Positions 34,201 to 46,059 of a DNA stretch of 64,000 bases are shown here, in pieces (position 1 is the first letter of the stretch; every line of letters starts with the position of its first letter). Position numbers and translations under genes: made by a program. This DNA is from Hemibagrus wyckioides (Eukaryota; Chordata; Actinopteri; Siluriformes; Bagridae). The stretch is from assembly GCF_019097595.1 (NCBI RefSeq), contig NC_080713.1, positions 7,312,699 through 7,376,698 of the forward strand, read 5' to 3'. The notes beneath the pieces were generated by a model. The model searched no databases, was not told the DNA's origin, and was given only the letters and a program-made list of their open reading frames with translations.

Positions 34201-34366
34201 CAGTGCTGTAGGCATGTAAGCTTTGACCTTGTGTAACCTTGAAAGATCTTTATTTTGGTTTACATTCTGGGGATCTCATGTTCTTGCATTCTCATGTTTG
34301 GATGTGGAATGTTGCACCATGTGGCCTGCTAATGCCATAGGGTCATTCCAGTGCACTACTGATATT

Positions 34367-34390
34367 TCTTTCTTTCTTTCTTTCTTTCAC
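34367..34390. repeat. (TTTC)n microsatellite
   Basis: About five and a half TTTC units. Confidence 0.9.
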
Positions 34391-34424
34391 TATTCAGTCA
34401 TGATTATGTTTTTATTAAGCTCTG

Positions 34425-34913
34425 CTATCCACCAGGGGTAGTCTGTAACACCTGAATACTGTCTCCAACGGAGTTCACATGCATGCTGATTTTCTGAGAT
34501 AGTCCATGCTGCAGGACTAAAAGTCCAATGTTTTGAACCCACATGATGCCGTAAGCTATTGAAATAACATAAAACACTCTTAAGGCTGTTTTCTTCTTCT
34601 GCGAGCAGGTCAGGAGGTCGCACATGAATGCAAGTCTTCGCACATGAATGCAAGTCTTCCTTGCACTTAACGTGAGCATGACCTCTAGGGTCAGTAAAAA
34701 TAACAGCAGACAGCAAAAGATGAGCCAAAACAAAGGTGGGTTTTCTCTTTCACTGCAGGAAAAATAAAGCATTACACTAACCCTGTTTGGAAAAGTGCTG
34801 GGGGAAAAAGAAACCTCATTTAAACCAAATGATTTCTCGCTGAAAATATTTATGAAGTGTTTTCGCTCGTCTGTATTCAGCCGTATTAGCGGTATCGAAG
34901 AGTTTAAATCCAC
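34425..34913 (-). CDS. Longest open frame in the window (162 codons), probably not a gene
   Basis: The frame runs from an ATG at 34913 to a stop at 34425. The predicted protein has one strongly hydrophobic stretch at about residues 61-80 (PLFWLIFCCLLLFLLTLEVM) that could act as a membrane segment. No family is recognised. The region includes a 20-bp tandem duplication (34619-34658) that keeps the frame only because a 1-bp deletion or similar change is not required to pass it; the duplication length is not a multiple of three. In an AT-rich window of this length, one frame of about 160 codons is not surprising. A second, shorter frame on the same strand overlaps it. I list it only because it is the longest. 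Confidence 0.12.
   Translation of the reverse strand: MDLNSSIPLIRLNTDERKHFINIFSEKSFGLNEVSFSPSTFPNRVSVMLYFSCSERENPPLFWLIFCCLLLFLLTLEVMLTLSARKTCIHVRRLAFMCDLLTCSQKKKTALRVFYVISIAYGIMWVQNIGLLVLQHGLSQKISMHVNSVGDSIQVLQTTPGG
34619..34658. repeat. 20-bp perfect tandem duplication
   Basis: cgcacatgaatgcaagtctt occurs twice head to tail. Confidence 0.95.
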
Positions 34914-35142
34914 AATTCTGTCAATATCGGAATGGCGCTGCTTTCAATTATACATGTATTGACAGGCTGAGGTTGTGTCTTTATCATAACGAGAAAGTGT
35001 GTGTGATTTTACAGCCTGATTAAATATTATAATGGTCTATAGCTGTTATAAACCCTCACTCATAATATTCACACATAACGCATAATCATAATTAAAGTTT
35101 TCTGTAAATAAATCCATTATATGAAAATGTGAACACACCAGT

Positions 35143-35170
35143 ATGTGTGTGTGTGTGTGTGTGTGTGTGA
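35143..35170. repeat. (GT)n microsatellite
   Basis: About 14 GT units. Confidence 0.95.
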
Positions 35171-35215
35171 CGGCACCATGAAATACAGGTGGAAAAATTG
35201 TGACATACAGTATAA

Positions 35216-35735
<520 letters not shown>

Positions 35736-35863
35736 TACATGCACACATGCGCACACATACACACGTAGGTAGGTAGGTAGGTGGGTTGGGGACCAACACA
35801 ATATTAGGCAGATGGTCATAATGTTATGCCTATACATGCACACATGCGCGCACACACACACAC

Positions 35864-35904
35864 GTAGGTAGGTAGGTAGGTAGGTAGGTAGGTAGGTAGG
35901 TAGG

Positions 35905-35987
<83 letters not shown>

Positions 35988-35988
35988 C
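35864..35988. repeat. Compound (GTAG)n(GATA)n array
   Basis: About ten GTAG units pass directly into about 20 GATA units. Confidence 0.97.
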
Positions 35989-35989
35989 A

Positions 35990-36730
35990 AATACTGCATC
36001 CAGTGTCACTCAATAGATACTGATACCACAGGGCAAAATAGTCCAAATATATACACTACATAATTACACTTACAGAACATTAATTTTGCATACAAGCAGT
36101 AGTGTCAGCCACAGGGCAAGTTTTTTACATTAATGCAGTCTAATACACTACTTTTTCTATAGTACTAATGTACACCAGGATTTCTGTAAATAATGCATCA
36201 GCATTGATTTGAAAGAAAATTCAGCTCTGATTATATTGGCATTCAAATGTTTTTGCATTTGTTAAGAAGGCAATTAGCGAGCAAATGATTCTTAATGACA
36301 GGGGAAATGTCAGGGGAAGAAATCTCTGTGACTTTTTTTAACCGTTCCACGGGGGTTGTTTTTGAGCATTTTAGATGCTGCTGGGAAAATCGTCACATTT
36401 TCATATGCAGTACAACAGTCTCTAGAGTGTACACCGTGTCGGGGAAAAAAACGAATTAAAAAACATGCGGAGAGCAGTAAGTCTGCCGCGTTGATGAGAG
36501 AGGTCAGAGGAGACTCGTTCAAGCTGACAAGAAAGTGAAGGTAACCTGAATAACTACACTTAGTGGGCGAGTGGAAAAGCTTCAAACACGTCAAATATTG
36601 AGGCTGATGAGCTACAACAGGAGCAGATCACATCACGTTCTACTTCTGTCAGCCATTTTTCTAAGGTTTAAACCACCCAGAGCTTGTTCAAAAATCCTCA
36701 GTATTACGCTTTTACTACATACTGTTCTAT
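35990..36730. other. Unrecognised sequence without a supported gene
   Basis: Overlapping opposite frames at 36310-36594 and 36356-36538 show no domain. Confidence 0.4.
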
Positions 36731-36732
36731 AG

Positions 36733-36893
36733 TGTGTGTGGTAGCTTAGTGGTTATCGTGTTGGAATGCTGATCTCAAGCATTGTGAGGTCAATTCCCTG
36801 GGCCCCTGAGCAATTCCCTTAACCCTCAGTTGTATTAAATGAGATGAATTGTAAGTCACTCTGGATAAGGTGTCTGCCATTTACTGTGTTGTA
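36733..36893 (+). mobile_element. tRNA-derived SINE, plus strand
   Basis: An A-box-like ggtagcttagtggtta (36739) and a B-box-like ggtcaattccc (36788) mark the tRNA-like head. The body has gggcccctgagcaattccct and the tail cactctggataaggtgtctg. The same family is at 45615-45790 and 32855-32950. It is too diverged to be a tRNA gene. Confidence 0.82.
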
Positions 36894-37053
36894 GACAAAC
36901 GTTTAGTGCATAATCACTCAAAGCTCACAATTTGGTAAAAAGTCGATTGTCTCCAAAGGTAATGGTTTCAATAGCCAATCAAAAGCACGAGCAGCGTTCG
37001 TTATACAACCCAATGTACAGCAATGTGTATGTACTGCACAATGAACACAGCTA

Positions 37054-37082
37054 TAAATAAATAAATAAATAAATAAATAAAA
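37054..37082. repeat. (AAAT)n microsatellite
   Basis: About seven AAAT units. Confidence 0.9.
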
Positions 37083-37089
37083 GCAACGG

Positions 37090-38080
37090 CTTTCAGAAGT
37101 AATAGGATCATGTGCCCAAACGAGTGTTTATCACGCCACAGAAACATGAAAGTGCATCCTAGGTACCTGTACCTGCTTGAGTACATCATTCTGAGTGACA
37201 GCAATGCATTGTGGGTTTTCAAAAGTGCCAAAAGAGTGAAATAGTGAAAGTGTCACATGCGAAACTGCTTATTTTGTTACACTGCTATCCTAATTCCTGC
37301 TGTGAAAGTCAGTATGTGGTGCAAAATAACTACCAGGAGAATAAGCAGTCCACACACACACACACACACACAAGGAAACTTACATGTAACGCACATATAA
37401 ACTGTATCCACCCCCACCCTGAGCAGTAAACGTTTCTGGAATCATTGTGAATGTTCAGAAGTGCAATCAGAAATGCTAAGTAGTTATTTTTTTCCCAAGA
37501 AATAATGACCTGCTCATCAGGATACATTCACTCCGAATAACGCACACCTTGCTAGAAATAAGCCATTTTAATTAGATGTCTGAGGATCCTTGATATGGTA
37601 CTTCTGTAACTATAAATTGCAAAAAAAATAAATCATCCATTGGCTCCATCTCTGCATATGGAATTCAAGAGTTATTATGGGCTGGCTTTCTGTCTACTGA
37701 GGTTCAGCTGTAAGTCATAGTAAAGTTACAAAAAGCGTCAGAGGAAAACACTGCAAAGGAATTAGAATGAATCCAGTATCATACGCCAAACAGGCAAGCA
37801 CAGGTCAAAAGCTGGGAATGTAATAACTGAAGTATAGATTTCAACCAGAACAAGATCTAGGACTAATCAATAGAAACTAGGACTCTAGAAAAACCAAGCA
37901 GTAGATATAAAAAGTCTGGTAAATTTGCAGTTTTTTGTTAAGCAGAAACAAAGCCAAGATCGATCATGTCAAATATTTTTTTCCGCCTTTGAATAGAATA
38001 CAGCAACGAACCAACCAAAGTTCAAATTAAAAACAAATAGAAAAAGGAAAAAAAAAATGAATAAATACAATAATCTGGAT
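37090..38080. other. Unrecognised sequence with one (CA)n tract
   Basis: A CA run of about ten units lies at 37352-37371. No gene or transposon is supported. Confidence 0.45.
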
Positions 38081-38081
38081 G

Positions 38082-38300
38082 CAGATGTGTGCACAGTCTT
38101 TAAGAAATAAAGCATCTTCTGCTTGTAATGCAGCATTCAGTCTTTTGGAGTACCAACTTAGCACATCTTGAGCCGGCAATTTTATTCCACTCTTCCTCCA
38201 GATCTATCAAATCTCAAGGGGATCTTCTGTGCACAGCTCTCAGCTCTCTTTAAGTCATCCCACAAGTTTTCGATAGGATTAAATCTGGGCTCTGACTGGG
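38082..38300 (-). mobile_element. Tc1-like transposon fragment, minus strand
   Basis: The order gatgcagatgtgtgcacagt, cattcagtcttttggagtac, ttccactcttcctccagatc, ggatcttctgtgcacagctc and ctgggctctgactgggtcgt is that of a teleost Tc1-like transposase gene read on the reverse strand. The fragment at 33040-33235 covers a downstream part of the same family. Confidence 0.75.
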
Positions 38301-38304
38301 TCGT

Positions 38305-39180
38305 TCCAGCACCTAGAATCTTCTGAAACCGGGAAGATCAGATTATTCCAAAGCTTATAGGTGGAAAGAGAGCTGACATGATTGTTTAATCTTTTGCATC
38401 ATAAAAACTTAATCAAGCAATAAGTAATAAAGCTAGTTTTAAACACTTAACCCTTAAGTTAAAAAACATACATTTAAAAGTAACACCCTGGATAACTTAG
38501 TTCATTTGAGGACATACACTCCCGAAGTTTCGACACATTGCCTATACTTTCATGTACATGTATAATTTCTCAGTACGCTGCCAGCCCCTGACTGTGAGGA
38601 GGAAATGTAAATGAGATCTTAATGCAGCAGGAAGCACAATCACTTTAACAACACACGTTTGTCTTGCTATTCTTGTGAGGACCTTCTATTAATATGTACA
38701 TAATTACAGTATTAATGCAGTTCATTGACACTATGCTACACCTAAATCTAATATTAATCTCAGTAACTTTTTAAGTTGTACACACACACACACGTCCTAA
38801 ACAAAAATCATGACAGCCTTAATGTCAAATTGCAACCCTTTAATATGTCCTTCATGCTTGTCATAAAATCGAGAAGGTTGCCATAGAGACAACGGAATAA
38901 GATGCAACTTTCAGTGATTGTGTGTGTGTGAAGAAAATCTTCACATAAAAGCCAGCCTCCATTTCCACCTCAGCCCCTCTAGACCCTAAGACCAGTGTGC
39001 AGAAAGTGTAGAAAAAGCAGAAAATGTTGGAAATAACCCAGCGTCTTGCTCTCACACAGCACCAGGCCATGGGCAACGCTCTCCTACTCTCTGCCGAATA
39101 AACCAGAGAATCACTAATGTTTTTTTTTGCTGCTTTGTTTAGACGCTTCTGAAGAGGCAGGTTGAGAAGGAAAAATATTT
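38305..39180. other. Unrecognised sequence without a supported gene
   Basis: The minus frame 38861-39229 (122 codons) begins in a CA tract and has no recognisable domain. I consider it chance. Confidence 0.4.
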
Positions 39181-39183
39181 TCC

Positions 39184-39186
<3 letters not shown>

Positions 39187-39220
<34 letters not shown>
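39187..39220. repeat. (GT)n microsatellite
   Basis: About 16 GT units. Confidence 0.95.
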
Positions 39221-39599
39221 CACCGGCAATGGCCAATTTTTTATTTTTTATTTCTTTCTTTAAAGGAATTTCAAGGACACCAGGTGTGTTTTTTTAAGCT
39301 TGGTTGAAAATAGCCTACAGTGTCTGAAGGTCAGAGTGGAATAACAAAAAGAATGACTCAAATATGTCACTTGACTTCACTTGGATCAGTCAATATAGCA
39401 TGAGATTTAGGTTGGATGAGAACATTTGGTAGCATCAGAGCTGCTCAATTTAGCAAAGCTCAATTTTTAGCGCGTACATCAGTCGTCTTGCCGGTTGATA
39501 ACATATGGCTCAACATAAGTGATTTCTGAGTGAGTGTGTGTGAATTCTTGTTTCTGAGAGGTGTAAAGTATTTGGTGTACATCTGCTCTGACATCATCT

Positions 39600-39932
39600 C
39601 TTGCATAACTATAAGTGATATTTATAGTTATAGTTATATACATCAGTGCAGTTGCTTATACACATAATACCTAACAGCTCATATGTACTCTAATCTAGCA
39701 TATCTGTCTATTCTTGCACTTATGACTACCTCAGGATTTTTGTACGGTTGTATTTTACTGTACCGATTTCACACCATGTATCACATCCCCACTGCACTCT
39801 GCACTTTTAGTTTATTACTCTGTGCCCTGTTTTGTTCTTGTATCCCTACTGTATTTTAAATGTACCGAGCTGCAACGACAACTTAATTTCCCTCCGGAGA
39901 TTAATAAAGCTATTCTATTCTATTCTAGTGGC
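39600..39932 (+). mobile_element. 3' end of an L2/Rex1-type LINE with (ATTCT)n tail, plus strand
   Basis: The sequence around cttgcacttatgactacctc, tgtattttactgtaccgatt and gagctgcaacgacaacttaa has the look of a fish LINE 3' UTR. It ends with gattaataaagctattctat and three TTCTA units at 39909-39929. No coding remnant is visible. Confidence 0.6.
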
Positions 39933-40179
39933 TTGTAAGACAGACAGTTTGTTTACTGTAACTAAGAAAAACCTAGAACCACTGATATCGGCACTTCATA
40001 CGGCTTTAGGACAGAGGTTAATGTCCTTGTTCTTATATAATATTGTTTCTATAGTAATAGCTATAGAAGGAGACATTTACTTCTATTGACATCGATCATT
40101 GTGAGATGTTCCTTATAAAGGTATGTTGTTCTTTAATGACTAACTTGTCAAATTGTCATCGTATGAGAGAAATAAACCC

Positions 40180-40400
40180 CCTCGGGACATGCTGTTATAG
40201 GAAAATAATCAACTGGTCATCACACCAACGGGTTTGTCACAGAGATCTGAGTCTAGCTACACATCCCAGAATTCAATCATAGCCTCTGAGGACTACAATA
40301 AACTCTGCATCTCAATCAGCTCCCTAGCTCCCTAGATAGTGAATTACTGTGCATTCAAGTCCTCCTGGGAAGTTTGTATTTACAAGTTGAGAAGTCGTAA
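40180..40400. repeat. Dispersed repeat piece sharing an end with 20325-20965
   Basis: The segment ataggaaaataatcaact (40198) matches ttaggaaaataatcaaca at 20929, both preceded by a similar acatgctgt/acatactgt segment. Confidence 0.45.
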
Positions 40401-40484
40401 TTAAGACATCAGGTGCGTTCAAGTCACTTTGGTAGGACCAAGATGGAGGAGTATTTTTCTCTTAATTAACTAAAAAACTACATG

Positions 40485-40890
40485 TACAAGACGGTGGTGA
40501 TGCTGTATGGTTTAGAGGCAGTGTCACTGAGGAAGAGACAGGAGTCAGAGCTGGAGGTAGCAGAGCTGAAGGTGTTGAGGTTCTCTTTGGGAGTGACACG
40601 GTTGGACAGGATTAGGAACGAGCACATCAGAGGGATGGATCATGTTGGATGAAGTTAGGAAGGCCAGATTAAGATGGTTTGGACATGTCCAGAGGAGGGA
40701 GAGTGAGTATATTGGTAGGAGAATGTTGGACATGGAGCTCCCAGGCAGGAGGAAAAGAGGAAGGCCAAAGAGGAGGTATATGGATGTAATAAATGAGGAT
40801 ATGAAGCTAGTGGGTGCAAGTCTTGAGGATGCAGAAGATAGGGATAGGTGGAGAGAGATGATTTGCTGTGGCCACCCCTGAAGGGAAAAG
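40485..40890 (+). mobile_element. RTE-like LINE remnant: C-terminus of the ORF
   Basis: Plus-strand translation from 40485 gives YKTVVMLYGLEAVSLRKRQE, then LEVAELKVLRFSLGVTRLDR. After a frame change near 40635 it continues in the open frame 40642-40881. That frame contains RKARLRWFGHVQRRE, RPKRRYMDVINEDMK and DRDRWREMICCGHP, ending at a stop at 40879-40881. This is the conserved tail of RTE-type non-LTR retrotransposons that is very common in fish. The reverse transcriptase core and endonuclease are missing, so it is a 5'-truncated insertion. Confidence 0.85.
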
Positions 40891-40894
40891 AAGA

Positions 40895-42300
40895 AGGAGA
40901 AGAAAAACTAATAAAAATAAATAAATAAAAAAATACAGCAAGGTTTTTAACTCTCTGGAAAATGAATGTTTTATATATAATTTTACAAGTTTTTATATAA
41001 TTTTAATCAATTTGTGAAACCAAAATTTGTCCACAAATGTTGCATGCATTAATTCCAGCATTTTTTCTTCCTGACATGCTTAATCACTTTCGTTTCTGTC
41101 GTGGTAAATCAAGCAGGATTATAGACTAGCTTGTGGAATTTTTAAAAGTCATTAGATTGAAACAAACCACATACAGACCTCAAAAAGAGTTAAACATCAC
41201 TAATCATTTGACAGCGACAACCACGATAACAAGCTACTTTCATTTGTATCTAAAGGTTGCTTAGAGTTCATCTGCCATTTATTTTCGAACTGAGAGCCTT
41301 CAGAAAATATGACATCATTTCCAATAACATAATGAGGTTTTTGTGATGCGCTCTTGGATTTTTTCGGGACCAACCCCTCCAGCGCATGAGACATTACTCT
41401 CTCACATTCACACTCACTAGATTACTGATTACATATAATCCCCTTCTCAGCACTCTCTCACAGTGTATAAAGATTCTAAACAGCTACGATGAGTATATGC
41501 TCTCTGTCTCTGTGCCAAGCTGTTTGTTTCATTGATTGTTTGGATGTGACCTTGTTTTGTTATCTCCATTTCTCATCTTGCCTGCCCTTGTTTATGCTGT
41601 TTTTGACCACGGGTTTCCGATTACATCATTGTTCTGTTTGCTTTAATTTATGAATGTGACTTATAGAAGTCCTCTACAAAAGTCAGGTCAGTTGGATAAT
41701 CCTCCATAAGTGCAGATTTGGTAGGACGTTTTGTCATGAATCCTAATGCCTTTATGGTGATAGTTTTGAATTTGATGGGATTCTCTTTCCCTTAGACATC
41801 CTTATTGTTTGGAGTATATTTTCTTTCCTTGTGAATCTAATCAGGATCAAATTATCATCCATGGAAGGTGGATGTACCCTAGAGATGCTGTGCATGGGTA
41901 CAGGTGATACAAGACACCAGAAATACAAGAATAAATACAAGTTATGGATCTTCTCCTGAAATATACAGAATATCAATCATCAGGTCTTGGTATACAGCTT
42001 ATTTGTAAGTCCTCCTCCATTCCTCTGCTTTCTTCAGCACAGTTCAGTCTGTCTGAAAAAGAAAGCGAGGAGCTGACACTTTCAGATGAGTTATAGCATG
42101 GCCTACTTTCAGAAGTCACAACAACACTGAATACAAATGAAATCGACAGAGTGTAGCACCATATTTGCATGTGTAAGGAGAAATGTATCTGTCAGTCACT
42201 GTGTGTGTATATATATGTGCATTTCCTGCTTTTTTTTTTCTTTTTTCAAAAAGAGAAACTGTTCTTCATCTGATCTTCCAACTTGGCAATCAAGATATTT
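40895..42300. other. Unrecognised sequence without a supported gene
   Basis: Frames at 41200-41394, 41752-41976 and 41973-42170 on the minus strand show no domains. Confidence 0.4.
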
Positions 42301-42321
42301 TTCACAACACATATCCACAAC

Positions 42322-42324
42322 CTC

Positions 42325-42375
<51 letters not shown>

Positions 42376-42390
42376 AATAATAATAATAAA
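42322..42390. repeat. (ATT)n(AAT)n palindromic microsatellite
   Basis: About 17 ATT units are followed by about six AAT units, a hairpin-forming arrangement. Confidence 0.95.
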
Positions 42391-42509
42391 ATTAGCACCT
42401 TTCTGCAGCTAAAAGTGCTTCACATGTCAAAACATAAAAAGGTGAAAAAATAAAATAAAAATAAATTAAACCAATCAAGAATGATAAAAAGTAAAAGGGT
42501 AAAATTAGG

Positions 42510-42511
42510 AT

Positions 42512-42596
<85 letters not shown>

Positions 42597-42598
42597 TA

Positions 42599-42642
<44 letters not shown>

Positions 42643-42660
42643 TATTATTGTTATTATTAA
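42510..42660. repeat. Compound (AAAT)n(AAT)n(ATT)n array
   Basis: About 17 AAAT units pass into six AAT and then about 18 ATT units. A minus-strand frame through it (42392-42805) reads as poly-Asn, Tyr and Leu-Phe-Ile repeats and is an artefact. Confidence 0.95.
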
Positions 42661-42839
42661 ACATACATTTTAAAAATAAATACAAATAAAGGAAAAATAA
42701 AGGATAAATAAATGAATAAGTAAATAAAAATAAATAAATAAATAAATAGCAAAAGAATGACACAACGTTTAAAATAATAAATAAAACACAATATACATTA
42801 ATCAAAAGATTGAGGTTTTCAAATGTTTTTTAAAAATTT

Positions 42840-43840
42840 TAATATTTGGCAATTATCAAATTTCGGTAAGTAAAACATTCCAGCTTTTGAGGTATAATAG
42901 CTAAAAGCTGCTTTACCTGCTCTTATAAGGTTTACATTAAAATCTGCCAGATACACATCGGAGGGAAAATGTAACCAATAGCAAATTAAATAGCAGGGTG
43001 ACAGTATTAAGAAACATCTTTTGCATGTGTTACAATAGCTAATATTATTTAGACTATGTTTTATCATTTTCTTTTTCATTATCAGTGATTTTTCTGCTCA
43101 TGTTTCAAGTTAATTGATTCATATGATGTTTAAGTAATACTTATTCTGTATGTGTACTGATGCTCAGATATATGTACAACATTTTTTAATAAACATAAAA
43201 TATTTTTCATTACACTGTATACCCAAAATTATAAGTTACTGTGCTCATTTCAATTCTTTATGGTTCATATTGTCCGCACTGAGCCATGCCATACACTGAC
43301 ATTTTCTTGCAAGAAATGTTGCCAGCCTTGTTATTGACCTCAGACACAATGACCACATTTACACATACAGTATACAGACAGAATTGGTGCACAGCGAGGA
43401 TTCCCAGAGTTCCTGAGATGACTTCTGCATCCACCTCAAACCTGACTAGGACAACATGGTTAGTAAAGATTAATAAATTAAATACTTATTTGATATTTGT
43501 ATACATTTTGTTGGATAGGATTCATTCAGCATATACTAAGTCGTCTGCACCATAATTCTTTGTAGCTGAGTATTAGCCATTCTGAACAGCACTAGGAAGA
43601 GTTGCACATGCTTACACAACCATTTTGTTTACTTTCCCTAGTTTCTGACTCCAGATCCATCTATCACAAACCCGGCTTGTTGTCTGTTTTTGTATCTAGT
43701 TTAATCTCACCTGCGCGTCCATATGCATCTGTTTACAGCGTCACAGTATTGCTTCTTCCAAAACTGTGCTAATTCCTACTTTGCGGTTTTTGAGCAATTT
43801 CTATTTAAAGGTTTGAATTCTAGGCTGTCTTTCGATTTTG
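42840..43840. other. Unrecognised sequence without a supported gene
   Basis: Frames at 42819-43079 and 43286-43555 show no domain. Confidence 0.4.
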
Positions 43841-43844
43841 GTTT

Positions 43845-44012
43845 TTATATTTACATTTATATTCATTCACTTGGCTAAAACTTGCAGCCTAGATGTTTTA
43901 GATGTGAGCTACAATCCAGTCCAAGCACAGGCCTGAGCACGTCAGGGTTTAAAGCCTTCATTAAGAGCCCATTAGTAGCTCACTAGCTATCCTGGGATTT
44001 GAACTCGCACAT
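43845..44012 (-). repeat. Decayed SINE, minus strand
   Basis: The segments tattcattcacttggctaaaa, gagctacaatccagtcc, and especially tcctgggatttgaactcgca (43992) fit the reversed SINE family with the B-box-like gatttgaac near the right end. Strongly diverged. Confidence 0.45.
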
Positions 44013-44014
44013 TT

Positions 44015-44475
44015 CCCATTTGTTAAACTTGACTCACTCTGGTCTGACGTCTGATCATGGATGCTGACCATGAATCCTGTTTATTCCCAAACCGGTCCAC
44101 TTTTCCAAAGAAAACAAGCAATTAAGAAGTTATTCTGTCAAAAGATGTATGTGAGCAAAAATATGAAGTGGCAGAGAGACTCAGAGGACCAGTCTGGAAA
44201 ATATTGGACTAAAGACCCATGTGTGCTCCTGTCTGAACAGGAAGCAGTCATTCTATGGTGCAGAAATTTCCAAACATGCCGTACATTTCCACAGCAATTG
44301 GAGTACACTGCCTTGCATTTGAATTCAAGACAACCCTTCTGCCTCCAACTGCATCCACTATCTCCCCTGCTTTCCATGACCACACCCTTCAAACCTCCTA
44401 CCCCTCTGGAACTTTTCTACATGTTGTGTTGTTATAACCTGCAACTGAAATGGACTTAATCACATTTTCATGTCA
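44015..44475 (+). other. Open frame of 132 codons (44061-44459), no recognisable product
   Basis: The plus frame has start and stop but no domain or signal. An overlapping minus frame (44138-44392) is equally open. Nothing supports translation. Confidence 0.12.
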
Positions 44476-44477
44476 TT

Positions 44478-44744
44478 AATCTACACAAAACAGCCATTGT
44501 TGTTGTTTTTTCGGCTGCTCCCTGTTCAGAGTCGCCACAGCAGATCAATTAGTCCACGTTTCAGTTTGGCACAGGTTTTACGCCGGATGCCCTTCCTAAC
44601 ACAACCCTCCCATTTTATCTAGGCTTGGGACCAGCACTGAGAGTTCAACTCTTCAGTGGTTGGATTAGCTCCCTGCCAAGGAATCGAACCCGGGCTGCGA
44701 GATCCTGCCTCTGGACCACCAGGAGGCCAATCTACACAAAACAG
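44478..44744 (-). mobile_element. tRNA-derived SINE with (AAC)n tail and 16-bp target duplication
   Basis: The body is 44494-44728. It is flanked by identical 16-mers aatctacacaaaacag at 44478-44493 and 44729-44744. On the minus strand it begins with a tRNA-like head (reverse of ggatcctg-type text around 44700, including a B box reverse of gaatcgaaccc at 44681). It ends in AAC units (reverse of gttgttgttt). Confidence 0.9.
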
Positions 44745-45049
44745 TGAATAATATTAAAGATCTCAATATAGTTTGCAAAAGAAAAAAAACATTAAACATT
44801 GTGATTACAAGTATTCCCCTTCCATTGCCCTGAAACCTCTAAATCAGTTCTGGTGCAACAGCTTGCCATTAGAAATCGTTTAATTAGTTCAGTGGAGTCA
44901 GTCTGTTTACAGTTAAAGTGGAGCCAAAATAAATACACCTGTTCTTGGAAGATGCCAAAGATTTTTTAGAGAACAGTTTTAAACAAAGAGCATTACGGAA
45001 ACCCAGAAGCTATAAAAATGTGTCAAATTTCTTACATTTCCACTGAAGC

Positions 45050-45425
45050 ATCATTAAATCTCATGGCTAGAGTTAGAGATGACTTGAGATCAAACCTGTT
45101 CCAGCATGACAATGCTCCTGTGCATGAATCAAGCTCCATAAAGACATGGTTTGCCATATGTTAATGGGAGAACTTGAGTGTCCTACACAGACCCCTGACC
45201 TTAACCGCATTGAACACCTTTGGGATGAACTGGAACATCGACAATGTGCCAAACCACCTCACCTAACATCAGTGGCTGACTTCACTAATGCTCTTCTGGC
45301 TGAATAATTACAAATCCTTACAGATGACGCTCTAAATTCTAGTAGAAAGCCTTCCCAGAAGAGTGGAGACTACTATAACAGCAAAGAGAGAACAAACCTA
45401 GAATGTGATGGTCAGGTGTAAACAA
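45050..45425 (+). mobile_element. Tc1-like transposon, 3' half, plus strand
   Basis: The segments tgttccagcatgacaatgct (45098, QHDNA), ctccataaagacatggtttg (45131), gaccttaaccgcattgaaca (45198, DLNRIEH), cttttgggatgaactgg-like text at 45220 (WDELE) and aaagccttcccagaagagtg (45346) follow the transposase C-terminal half. It ends with gtgatggtcaggtgta. Stops and small deletions break the frame. Related to the minus-strand copy at 16613-17074. Confidence 0.82.
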
Positions 45426-45611
45426 ACATTTTTTAAATTTTTTTTATAGGAATTATTTTCTCAAGTCATCACAGTTGAGTCTTTTGTCAGAGAGACAGTA
45501 TTTTGGTATCAGATCTTTGGGACATTTCTGCTTTGTGATTAGAAAACCATCTAGCTAAATTATTTATAGTACCTTGGATTATAATTTATCTGTTTCAGAA
45601 TGCATTAGGCA

Positions 45612-45795
45612 AGTGTTAAGGGTTCAGGTATTGGGTTACAGAAGGTTGTGAGTTTGAATCCCAGGTCCACCAAGGTGCCACTCCTGGGCCCCTAAGCAAG
45701 GCTCTTAACTCTCAAACTCTCAGTTGTATGAAATGAGATAAGTTGTAAGTTGCTCTGGATAAGGGCAAATGCCAGAAATGTAAATTTAAATGTAT
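45612..45795 (+). mobile_element. tRNA-derived SINE, plus strand
   Basis: B-box-like gagtttgaatcccagg (45650) is followed by gggcccctaagcaaggctct and taactctcaaactctcagtt. The tail is gctctggataagggcaaatg. Confidence 0.82.
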
Positions 45796-45811
45796 TATAT
45801 TGCTAGATAGT

Positions 45812-46058
45812 AAGCCTCCTGGTGGTCCAGCGGCAGGATCCCGTTCTCTTATTGCCGCAGCCTTGGTTCGATCCCCAAGTAGGGAGCTAACCCAGCCACT
45901 GAAGAGTAAACTCTGAGTGCCGGTCCCAAGCCCGGATGAAATGGGAGGGTTGTGTCAGGAATCCGATGTAAAACCTGTGCCAAATTGAAACATGTGGACC
46001 AAATGATCCACTGGGGCAACCTCAAACAGGGAGCAGCTGAATAAAACAACAACAACAT
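45812..46058 (+). mobile_element. tRNA-derived SINE with intact A and B boxes and (AAC)n tail
   Basis: An A-box-like tggtggtccagcggc (45820) and a B box ggttcgatccc (45865) are spaced as in tRNA genes. Downstream text is the reverse complement of the SINEs at 25666-25886 and 44494-44728, ending in aaaacaacaacaac. The minus frame 45849-46058 is its translation. Confidence 0.9.
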
Positions 46059-46059
46059 A

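Noticed and set aside
34425..34913. 162-codon frame with a hydrophobic segment as a membrane protein gene
   Set aside because: No family resemblance, no supporting signals, crosses a 20-bp tandem duplication, and such a length can occur by chance in 64 kb; kept only as a very low-confidence entry.
40642..40881. Stand-alone small basic protein gene
   Set aside because: It is the conserved tail of an RTE-like LINE; the upstream sequence continues the same protein in another frame.
42392..42805. 137-codon minus-strand open frame
   Set aside because: Mostly a translation of AAAT, AAT and ATT arrays.
45820..45885. tRNA gene (A and B boxes present)
   Set aside because: No complete cloverleaf is evident, and the sequence continues into a dispersed SINE body with an AAC tail.
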